A stretch of 64,000 nucleotides of DNA from Terrimesophilobacter bigeumensis (GTDB lineage Bacteria > Actinomycetota > Actinomycetes > Actinomycetales > Microbacteriaceae): NCBI RefSeq assembly GCF_039537265.1, contig NZ_BAABAE010000003.1, positions 868,001 through 932,000 of the forward strand, given 5' to 3'. A program made the translations under genes and the position numbers. Positions 51,486 to 63,012 of this stretch are shown piece after piece; positions within the stretch are counted from its first letter, which is position 1; every line of letters begins with the position of its first letter. The notes beneath the pieces are model-generated. The model saw only the letters and a program-made list of their open reading frames with translations. It made no database searches and had not been told where the DNA came from.

Positions 51486-52087
51486 CCCTCGACCGTGCGA
51501 TCCTCCTCGCTCCCAGCTACAAGGTCGCCCCTCTCCTGCTCGGCTCGATCCTGACGGTCGACTCGCCCGAGGGCTCGGTGAGCCTGCGCATCACCGAGGT
51601 CGAGGCCTACCACGGCTCCGAGGACCCGGGATCGCACGCCTTCCGCGGCAGGACGAACCGCAACGCAGTCATGTTCGGCGAACCCGGCCACCTCTACACC
51701 TACTTCACCTACGGCATGCACACCTGCGCGAACGTCGTCTGCGGGCCAGAGGGGCAGGCATCCGGATGCCTGCTGCGTGCAGGGGAGATCGTCGACGGCC
51801 TCGAGCTGGCCCGGATCCGCCGCGCGACCTCGCGAACGGATGCCGACCTCGCGCGTGGCCCTGCGAGACTCACCGTGGCAGCGGGGATCACGCTCGCGGA
51901 CGGCGGCGCCGATCTCGGGGCCAGTCGCATCCGGCTTGAACTGGGTTCGGGTGTCGCTGATTTCGCGACCGGGCCGCGCACCGGGGTCTCCGGCGCGGGC
52001 GGCACGGCCGAGTTCCCGTGGCGCTTCTGGATACCCGGCGACCGCACCGTCTCGCCCTACAAGGCGCACGTGCCGAAGAAGCGCTGA
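51482..52087 (+). CDS. DNA-3-methyladenine glycosylase (AAG/MPG type)
   Basis: A 201-residue base-excision enzyme that removes alkylated purines. It has VTEVEAY-like RITEVEAYHGSEDPGSHAFRG, GHLYTYFTYGMHTCANVV (the inserted Tyr) and GPARLTVAAGI. GTG 51482 overlaps the argH stop; the frame upstream of it is inside argH. Confidence 0.92.
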   Translation: MTLDRAILLAPSYKVAPLLLGSILTVDSPEGSVSLRITEVEAYHGSEDPGSHAFRGRTNRNAVMFGEPGHLYTYFTYGMHTCANVVCGPEGQASGCLLRAGEIVDGLELARIRRATSRTDADLARGPARLTVAAGITLADGGADLGASRIRLELGSGVADFATGPRTGVSGAGGTAEFPWRFWIPGDRTVSPYKAHVPKKR

Positions 52088-52105
52088 CAGTGTTCGCGCC
52101 GGCTG

Positions 52106-52723
52106 CTACCAGCCGATGACGGCGGGCGCCACGCAGGCTGCCGCCCAGACGAGGCTCACGAGGGTTCCGATGATGAACCGCTCGCGCGCCGCGGAGTTCT
52201 CGAGTTCGGAGAACCGCCCGAGGCCCTTGACGGCCACGACGATGGCGACGGCGGCGAACTGCCCGGCGAGGGCGGCGCCGATGATGGCGAGCCGTTCGAG
52301 GTAGCCGATCGTCATGCCGCCGCGCAGGATCTCGCGGTCTTTGGCTTTAGCACCGCCTCGGGCACCCGCCTCGCTCACGAGGATGCCGCCGTGGTCGCCG
52401 AGGGGCACGGCGCCGCTTCCGGCGAGCTCGAGCACGACGAGCACGAGCGGGCTGCCGCCCACGACGCCGAGGGCGAGCAGGAGCACGATCGCGGCGATCC
52501 GGAACCCGAGCCCCGGAACGCTCGCCCACCCGCCTACGGCGGCGAAGACGATGGCGATCGCGACGAGCACCACGACCGGCACGATGAGCCAGTGACGGCC
52601 GGGCCGCTCAGCAGTCGGTTGCCGGCTCGCCACGAGAGCGAGAGCGACGCCGCCGGCCAGCAGCAGAATCAGAACGCTCCACAGGACGATGCCCAGGACA
52701 TCCGCGGGGTAGAGAACAGTCAT
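52106..52723 (-). CDS. Membrane protein partner of the SatD-like protein
   Basis: A 205-residue protein with about five hydrophobic segments. The C-terminal part, GYLERLAIIGAALAGQFAAVAIVVAVKGLGRF then ERFIIGTLVSLVWAAAC, matches the tail seen in membrane partners of SatD proteins. It starts 25 bases after the SatD-like gene and is surely in the same operon. Function unknown. Confidence 0.6.
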   Translation of the reverse strand: MTVLYPADVLGIVLWSVLILLLAGGVALALVASRQPTAERPGRHWLIVPVVVLVAIAIVFAAVGGWASVPGLGFRIAAIVLLLALGVVGGSPLVLVVLELAGSGAVPLGDHGGILVSEAGARGGAKAKDREILRGGMTIGYLERLAIIGAALAGQFAAVAIVVAVKGLGRFSELENSAARERFIIGTLVSLVWAAACVAPAVIGW

Positions 52724-52748
52724 GCGCGGCCTCCCTGCCGTGTTCGGC

Positions 52749-53357
52749 TCACGCCGGCGTGGCCTCTACGCTACCGAGTCGGTCCAGGATGCGCACGAGC
52801 GGCTGCCGCGCGGCGGAATCGGCGCGCAACTCGCCCGCGCTCGCCCGCAGGCTCACCGCCTGTGGCGTGATGCCGAGCCGCTCAGCTGCCTCGGCCTGAT
52901 TGAGCCCCGACTCCAGCAGATCGTGAAGCTCCCAGCCCTCGGGGCTTCGCCGCGACCGCAGCACGAGCAGCAGGTCGATGAGGGACTCAGCGTCGGCCGC
53001 AGCCTTCGTCGCCGGCTCTGTCTCGAGCGCGAACCTCGTCGAGCGTTTCTTCGCGCGCTCGACCGCGCGCCGCGCCGCGATGAACGCGGGGCCGGTCGCC
53101 TCGCGGATGTCGCGGGGGAGCGGCGTGGCGACCTCGCCCGCACCGCATCCGACGCTCCATCGCCCGGTGCGCGCGAGACGCAGGACGATCTCGAGGGCGT
53201 CGTCCCCGCCCTCGACCAGCACCTGCAGCTCGTCCCCGACGGTACGCTCGGCAGCGAGCACCGGCCGCACCTTCCCGTCGTTGATGGCGTCGATCGCGGC
53301 GGCGACGAGGTCGGTTCCTGAGCGGCTGTCGACCTGGTCTGCGGTGATGACGAACAT
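52749..53357 (-). CDS. SatD-like protein with a C-terminal helix-turn-helix
   Basis: A 202-residue protein. The N-terminus MFVITADQVDSRSGTDLV resembles the SatD family, and the C-terminal stretch LHDLLESGLNQAEAAERLGITPQAVSLR is a helix-turn-helix. It is likely a regulator, perhaps autoregulatory given the CTTGA array in its promoter. GGAGG precedes the ATG. The membrane gene follows. SatD/E pairs are known from streptococci, but their function is unclear. Confidence 0.6.
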   Translation of the reverse strand: MFVITADQVDSRSGTDLVAAAIDAINDGKVRPVLAAERTVGDELQVLVEGGDDALEIVLRLARTGRWSVGCGAGEVATPLPRDIREATGPAFIAARRAVERAKKRSTRFALETEPATKAAADAESLIDLLLVLRSRRSPEGWELHDLLESGLNQAEAAERLGITPQAVSLRASAGELRADSAARQPLVRILDRLGSVEATPA

Positions 53358-53378
53358 GGTGCCTCCATTTTCGTTCAG

Positions 53379-53457
53379 GCTTCAAGTCCGCAGGCTTGAG
53401 TTCTAGGAATCAAGCATACAAGCATGATTCAAAGTAATCAAGGCCAGTAGCTTGACC
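53379..53457 (-). promoter_or_regulatory. Promoter with CTTGA/TCAAG array before the SatD-like gene
   Basis: On the minus strand TTGATT (53436-53441) and TATGCT (53413-53418) are separated by exactly 17 bases. CTTGA or its complement TCAAG recurs at about 53382, 53395, 53410, 53438 and 53451, over, between and beyond these boxes. The region is AT-rich against its surroundings. This looks like a multi-site operator. Confidence 0.6.
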
Positions 53458-53521
53458 TCTGGATCCCACGGCAATGTCGGCCCAGCATCCCCGGCCAGCA
53501 TCCGCGACCAGCTTCGTCGGC

Positions 53522-53527
53522 TAGGGT
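53522..53527 (+). promoter_or_regulatory. Probable -10 box of the leaderless DUF817 gene
   Basis: TAGGGT lies six bases before GTG 53534. Confidence 0.45.
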
Positions 53528-53533
53528 AGCCGC

Positions 53534-55774
53534 GTGACCGACCCCGACGCTCCCCGCCGGGGAGACGGTACATCGGTCGAGCGGTTCATCGACGACCGCG
53601 CCCACCGCATCCTCGAGCGGATGCCGGCCGGCCGCCTTTCGCGCTGGCTCGTCGAACTCGTCGTCTTCGTGCTCAAGCAGGGCTGGGCGTGCGTCTTCGG
53701 CGCGGCGATGCTCGCGGTGCTCTTCGCGACGGCCCTCTGGTATCCGGATGGCGCCGCCCTCGCACGCAACGACTTCGTCACGCTCGCCGCCGTCGCCATC
53801 CAGGTGCTCATGGTCGTCTTCCGACTGGAGACGCTGCGCGAGTTGCGGGTCATCATCCTGTTCCACATCGTCGGCACCGGGATGGAGCTCTTCAAGACGA
53901 GCGTCGGCTCGTGGATCTACGAGGGTGACGGCGTCCTGCACCTCCTGAACGTGCCGCTCTACAGCGGGTTCATGTACGCCTCCGTCGGCTCCTACCTCGT
54001 GCGCGTCTACCGCCTCTTCGACCTGCGCTTCGAGCGCTACCCCAGGCGGTGGATCACCGCGATCCTCGCCGCGCTCATCTACGTCAACTTCTTCAGCCAC
54101 CACTACATCTGGGACGCGCGCTGGGTTCTGCTGCTCGGCGTCCTCGCCGTCTTCGGGCCGTGCATGATGCACTTCCGCATCTTCCGGGCGAGACTCAGGA
54201 TGCCGCTCGTCGTCGCCTTCACTCTCGTCGCCCTGTTCATCTGGGTCGCCGAGAACGTCGCGACCTGGTCCCGGGCGTGGAGCTACCCGAACCAGGAGGA
54301 CGGCTGGGAGCTCGTCTCGATCGCGAAGCTCGGCTCGTGGCTGCTGCTCATGATCATCTCTGTCGTGCTCGTCGCGTGGGTCTACCCGCCCCGGGGGCTG
54401 GATGCGCCGGCGGCGCGGTCTGGCCCGGCAGGCACCGCGGGAGGGCGGCCCGTCCACTGGTATCCTGACCCGGTGCCAGCATCCGAAGCCCTGACGACCC
54501 AGCGCAACGACGACTCGTTCGAGAGCGTCTGGGACGAGATCCAGTGGCGCGGTCTCGTGCAGCTGTCGACGGATGCGGAGGAGCTGAAGAGACTCCTCGA
54601 CGGCCCCCCGATCACCTACTACTGCGGCTTCGACCCGACCGCACCGAGCCTGCACCTCGGCAACCTCGTGCAGTTGCTGCTCATGCGCCGCCTGCAGCTG
54701 GCCGGCCACAAGCCCCTCGGCCTCGTCGGCGGGTCGACGGGCCTCATCGGCGACCCGAAGCCCACGGCCGAGCGCACCCTCAACACCAAGGACACCGTCG
54801 CCGAGTGGGTCGGCTACCTGCAGGAGCAGGTCGCCAAGTTCCTGAGCTTCGAGGGCGACAACGCGGCGCGTCTGGTCAACAACCTCGACTGGACGGCGCC
54901 CCTGTCGGCCATCGACTTCCTGCGCGACATCGGCAAGCACTACCGGGTCGGCACGATGCTCAAGAAGGATGCGGTGAGCGCCCGCCTCAACTCGAGCGAG
55001 GGCATCAGCTACAGCGAGTTCAGCTACCAGATCCTGCAGGGGCTCGACTACCTCGAGCTGTACCGCAGCTACGGCTGCGTGCTGCAGACCGGTGGCAGCG
55101 ACCAGTGGGGCAACCTCACGAGCGGAACCGACCTCATCCGCAAGGCCGAAGGCGTCGGCGTGCACGCGATCGGCACCCCCCTCATCACGAACACTGACGG
55201 AACCAAGTTCGGCAAGAGCGAGGGCAACGCGGTGTGGCTCGACCCCGCGCTGACGAGCCCCTACGCGTTCTACCAGTTTTGGTTGAACACCGACGACGCG
55301 GACATCGTGGACCGGCTCAAGGTCTTCACCTTCCTCACCCGTGCCGAGACCGGCGAGCTCGCGGATGCCGTGGCCACCGAGCCGTTCAGGCGCGCGGCCC
55401 AGCAGCGGCTCGCCCTCGAGGTCACGACGCTCGTGCACGGGGAGGCAGCGACGCGGGCGGCCATCGCGGCGTCGGCGGCGCTCTTCGGCCAGGGCGAACT
55501 CGCGGAGCTCGACGCGGCTACCCTCGAGGCCGCCCTGCGGGAGCTGCCGAACACGACATCGGCTCCGGATGCCCTGGTCACCCAGCTCCTCGTCGACACA
55601 GGCCTCACCACGAGCCTGGGGGAGGCGCGTCGCGCGATCTCCCAGGGCGGCGTCTACCTCAATAACACGCCGGTGGAGTCGGCGGATGCCGCGCTCGAAC
55701 CCTCCGCGCTCCACCATGGAATGGCTGTCCTGCGCCGCGGAAAGAAGACCCTCGCCGGCGTCTTCGTGGAATGA
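53534..55774 (+). CDS. DUF817 membrane protein read through in frame into TyrS
   Basis: One open frame of 746 codons. Residues 1-285 are a complete DUF817-type membrane protein (about seven helices; KQAWACVFG-like KQGWACVFGAAML, FRLETLRELRVIILFHIVGTG, GVPLFSGFMYAS-like NVPLYSGFMYASVGSY, IYVNFFSHHY). A Gly/Pro/Ala linker covers about 286-313, and TyrS follows. No stop codon separates the two. Either a fused, membrane-anchored synthetase is made, or the membrane protein normally ends elsewhere and tyrS starts internally. GTG 53534 fits a leaderless promoter. Confidence 0.7.
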   Translation: MTDPDAPRRGDGTSVERFIDDRAHRILERMPAGRLSRWLVELVVFVLKQGWACVFGAAMLAVLFATALWYPDGAALARNDFVTLAAVAIQVLMVVFRLETLRELRVIILFHIVGTGMELFKTSVGSWIYEGDGVLHLLNVPLYSGFMYASVGSYLVRVYRLFDLRFERYPRRWITAILAALIYVNFFSHHYIWDARWVLLLGVLAVFGPCMMHFRIFRARLRMPLVVAFTLVALFIWVAENVATWSRAWSYPNQEDGWELVSIAKLGSWLLLMIISVVLVAWVYPPRGLDAPAARSGPAGTAGGRPVHWYPDPVPASEALTTQRNDDSFESVWDEIQWRGLVQLSTDAEELKRLLDGPPITYYCGFDPTAPSLHLGNLVQLLLMRRLQLAGHKPLGLVGGSTGLIGDPKPTAERTLNTKDTVAEWVGYLQEQVAKFLSFEGDNAARLVNNLDWTAPLSAIDFLRDIGKHYRVGTMLKKDAVSARLNSSEGISYSEFSYQILQGLDYLELYRSYGCVLQTGGSDQWGNLTSGTDLIRKAEGVGVHAIGTPLITNTDGTKFGKSEGNAVWLDPALTSPYAFYQFWLNTDDADIVDRLKVFTFLTRAETGELADAVATEPFRRAAQQRLALEVTTLVHGEAATRAAIAASAALFGQGELAELDAATLEAALRELPNTTSAPDALVTQLLVDTGLTTSLGEARRAISQGGVYLNNTPVESADAALEPSALHHGMAVLRRGKKTLAGVFVE
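54461..54466 (+). promoter_or_regulatory. Internal leaderless promoter of tyrS
   Basis: TATCCT lies six bases before GTG 54473, inside the DUF817-TyrS frame. It suggests that TyrS alone is also made. Confidence 0.55.
54473..55774 (+). CDS. tyrS: Tyrosine-tRNA ligase
   Basis: A 433-residue class-Ic synthetase from the internal GTG 54473. It shows the HIGH-type motif TAPSLHLGNLVQLL, Tyr recognition GGSDQWGNLTSGTDLI, the KMSKS equivalent KFGKSEGNAVWLD and a C-terminal S4-like RNA-binding domain (LGEARRAISQGGVYLNN). Length and N-terminus are normal for actinobacterial TyrS, which supports this start. It is also part of the longer 53534 frame. Confidence 0.92.
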   Translation: MPASEALTTQRNDDSFESVWDEIQWRGLVQLSTDAEELKRLLDGPPITYYCGFDPTAPSLHLGNLVQLLLMRRLQLAGHKPLGLVGGSTGLIGDPKPTAERTLNTKDTVAEWVGYLQEQVAKFLSFEGDNAARLVNNLDWTAPLSAIDFLRDIGKHYRVGTMLKKDAVSARLNSSEGISYSEFSYQILQGLDYLELYRSYGCVLQTGGSDQWGNLTSGTDLIRKAEGVGVHAIGTPLITNTDGTKFGKSEGNAVWLDPALTSPYAFYQFWLNTDDADIVDRLKVFTFLTRAETGELADAVATEPFRRAAQQRLALEVTTLVHGEAATRAAIAASAALFGQGELAELDAATLEAALRELPNTTSAPDALVTQLLVDTGLTTSLGEARRAISQGGVYLNNTPVESADAALEPSALHHGMAVLRRGKKTLAGVFVE

Positions 55775-55934
55775 CGGGGTAGCTACAGCCGACGACACGC
55801 CCGGGATGCGCACAAATTTGCACCGCATCCGCCTGCACCGTAAAGTTCTTACTTGTCACCCCAAAGGTGCGGAGTAGCCGAAGCGCTCTCCGGCCTCAAG
55901 CGGAACGACTTCCTCGCCGACAGGCTCACTGCTC
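55775..55934 (+). other. Gap between tyrS and the rrn promoter
   Basis: 160 bases without a gene that I can support. A short stem GATGCG...CGCATC (about 55804-55836) may end the tyrS message, but it has no T run. Confidence 0.3.
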
Positions 55935-55963
55935 TTGTAGCAGGGTGTGCGTCGGGCTACGAT
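55935..55963 (+). promoter_or_regulatory. rrn operon promoter
   Basis: TTGTAG (55935-55940) and TACGAT (55958-55963) are separated by exactly 17 bases, the only well-formed sigma-A promoter before 16S. A hairpin CGGAACG-ACTCC-CGTTCCG (55979-55997) follows just after the expected start. Confidence 0.6.
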
Positions 55964-55969
55964 GGAAAA

Positions 55970-56330
55970 CCCACCTGACGGAACGACTCCCGTTCCGGAC
56001 GCTCGATATCGCCTGGCGATTCGAATCGGACGGCAAGCGGAGCATCCGGGTTGGTGGTAGGTTAGAGCAGTTGCCCTGAAAACGGCCGGAAGGCCACGAT
56101 TCAGGCGCGCCCGATCCTTGAGAACTCAACAGCGTGCACAATGTCAAATGCCAAAAACCTCGTCGATTGACTTCGGTCGATCGAAGAGATTCCTTTGGAA
56201 AAATTAAGACAACAAACAAATGTCAGCAATGATGTTTGTTCTTGTCAGTATCAAACTTGCAACCGGCTCGCCCTTGGGCGGCAGGTTGCACTAGATGTGC
56301 CGAGGGGCTTGCCTCTCGTGCAATCAAACA
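55970..56330 (+). other. Pre-16S leader
   Basis: About 360 bases of untranslated leader. It holds TTGAGAACTCAACAG (also seen in shortened form in the spacer), the 5' arm of the 16S processing stalk CACAATGTCAAATG (56139-56152), a UUCG-capped stem CGATTGAC/GTCGATCG (about 56162-56181), and a stem TTGCAC/GTGCAA near the 16S start. Confidence 0.55.
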
Positions 56331-61482
<5,152 letters not shown>

Positions 61483-61513
61483 CTCACTTCCTTGAGAAGT
61501 AATGAGTAGTTGT

Positions 61514-61523
61514 TCGCGTCCAC
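61514..61523 (+). other. 3' arm of the 23S processing stalk
   Basis: TCGCGTCCAC is the exact reverse complement of GTGGACGCGA at 58182-58191, so the two arms flank 23S as an RNase III-type stalk. Confidence 0.65.
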
Positions 61524-61603
61524 TTTGTGGTTCCCGATTTACGGTCGGGGATCATCCCGGAATCGCAGGATTCCGGCTATGAACTGATACATAAATCAAT
61601 AGT

Positions 61604-61722
61604 GTTTCGGCGGCCATAGCGAGAGGGAAACGCCCGGTCACATTCCGAACCCGGAAGCTAAGACTCTCTGCGCCGATGGTACTGCAAGGGGGACCTTGTG
61701 GGAGAGTAGGACACCGCCGGAC
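61604..61722 (+). rRNA. rrf: 5S ribosomal RNA
   Basis: About 119 bases from GTTTCGGCGGCCATAGCG to ACACCGCCGGAC. It contains the conserved CCCGGTCACATTCCGAACCC and GATGGTACTGC. It is followed at once by the operon terminator. Confidence 0.94.
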
Positions 61723-61731
61723 TTCTTTGTG

Positions 61732-61761
61732 AAATGGCCACCCGCTGAGGGTGGCCATTTT
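61732..61761 (+). terminator. rrn operon terminator
   Basis: AAATGGCCACCC (61732-61743) and GGGTGGCCATTT (61749-61760) form a perfect 12-bp stem with a five-base loop and end in a short T run. Confidence 0.85.
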
Positions 61762-61776
61762 GCGTTAAGCAGTCGT

Positions 61777-61857
61777 TTCTCGGGTTGATCCGAACTTCTC
61801 GGGTCGGTCCGAACTTCTCGGGTCGAGCCGAACTTCTCGGGTCGAGCTTGCCGAGAC
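61777..61857 (+). repeat. REP-like element with four tandem heads after 5S
   Basis: TTCTCGGGTTGATCCGAAC, TTCTCGGGTCGGTCCGAAC, TTCTCGGGTCGAGCCGAAC and then TTCTCGGGTCGAGC continuing into TTGCCGAGAC. The period is 19 bases, and only the last unit has the full tail. Confidence 0.75.
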
Positions 61858-61878
61858 ACACGAGTGAAAAGAGTTGAC

Positions 61879-63012
61879 ATGGCCGACACCCCTGACCGTC
61901 CCCGTCGCCCCGGTGGACCGCCGAAGGGCAAGCGTCCGGGGTCCGCGCATCCCGCCAAGGGTGCGCCGGCGCGTGGCAAGTCGGCCTCGTCCGGCGATCG
62001 GCCTCAGCGGGCGGGGGATAAGCCGTCCTGGCGGAAGCGCGAAGAGGGAGCATCCGGACGGCCGAAACGCGATGGCCAGCAGCGTGGCGGCCAACCGCGT
62101 GAGGGTCATCAGGGTGACTTTCCGAAACGCGATGCCCAGCGGGGTGGCGACCGCAAGCGCGACGGCGAGCGTCGGCTGTGGACGCGCGACGGCAAACCGG
62201 CCCGTGGTGACGCCTCGGCGCGGGAGCGTGAGACGCCGGAAGATCGGGATCCCTACGGCACGAAGTCGGTGCGATCGCGCCACGATGCGCCGGTGATCCC
62301 CGAGGATGTCGTCCCGAACCAGCTCGATCGTGTCGCCAGGGCGCAACTCAAGACGCTCAGCAAAGAGAACGCCGACGAGGTCGCCCGGCACCTCGTGATG
62401 GCAGCGCGTCTCATCGCCGAGGATCCAGAGCTCGCTCACCGTCATGCGGTTTCGGCTGGAAGGCGGGCCGGCCGCATCGCCGTCGTCCGGGAGACCCTGG
62501 CGATCACGGCCTACGCGACGGGCGACTACGCACTCGCGCTGCGCGAGCTGCGCACCTACCGCCGGATCTCCGGCCGTGACGACCAGCTGCCGATGATGGT
62601 CGACAGCGAGCGAGGGCTCGGCCGGCCGGAGAAGGCGCTCGAGCTCGGCCGTTCCGTTCCGCGTGCGAGCCTTCCGGTCGAAGTGCAGGTCGAACTCGCG
62701 ATCGCGATGTCGGGTGCACGGCTCGACCTCGGCCAGGTCGACGCGGCACTTGTCGAGCTGCAGATCCCGCAGTTGACACCGGATACGGCATTCTCCTGGA
62801 GCCCTGCGCTCTTCGACGCCTATGCGACGGTGCTCGAGGATCTCGGTCGAGCCGACGAGGCCCAGCTGTGGTTCACGCGCTCCGACCTCGCGACGGCGGC
62901 GCTTTCCTCCAGCGACGACGCCGATGACCTCGAGATCGAGGTGTTCGAGGAGGAGATCGAGGATGAGGCCGAGGATGAGGCCGAGAGCGACACGGAGCGC
63001 CTGGATGACTGA
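61879..63012 (+). CDS. TPR-like protein with basic N-terminus and acidic C-terminus
   Basis: A 377-residue protein. Residues 1-125 are disordered and rich in Arg, Lys, Gly and Pro (GGPPKGKRPG, KRDGQQRGGQPREGH). Residues 135-340 are helical repeats of TPR character (ARHLVMAARLIAEDPELAHRHAVSAGRRAGRIAVVRETLAITAYATGDYALALRELR). The last 35 are strongly acidic. It matches the gene between tyrS and the HAD phosphatase in actinobacteria (Rv1691 in M. tuberculosis). Function unknown; the basic tail may bind RNA. ATG 61879 is used. Confidence 0.78.
   Translation: MADTPDRPRRPGGPPKGKRPGSAHPAKGAPARGKSASSGDRPQRAGDKPSWRKREEGASGRPKRDGQQRGGQPREGHQGDFPKRDAQRGGDRKRDGERRLWTRDGKPARGDASARERETPEDRDPYGTKSVRSRHDAPVIPEDVVPNQLDRVARAQLKTLSKENADEVARHLVMAARLIAEDPELAHRHAVSAGRRAGRIAVVRETLAITAYATGDYALALRELRTYRRISGRDDQLPMMVDSERGLGRPEKALELGRSVPRASLPVEVQVELAIAMSGARLDLGQVDAALVELQIPQLTPDTAFSWSPALFDAYATVLEDLGRADEAQLWFTRSDLATAALSSSDDADDLEIEVFEEEIEDEAEDEAESDTERLDD

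Noticed and set aside
53379..53457. Phage or plasmid attachment site
   Set aside because: Short CTTGA copies recur here, but there is no integrase, no tRNA end and no second att-like copy in the window.
53438..55828. 796-codon open frame antisense to DUF817-tyrS
   Set aside because: Shadow frame with biased composition and no domain, while both sense domains are clear.
61777..61857. CRISPR-like array after 5S
   Set aside because: The repeats touch each other with no spacers, the period is only 19 bases, and there are no cas genes.
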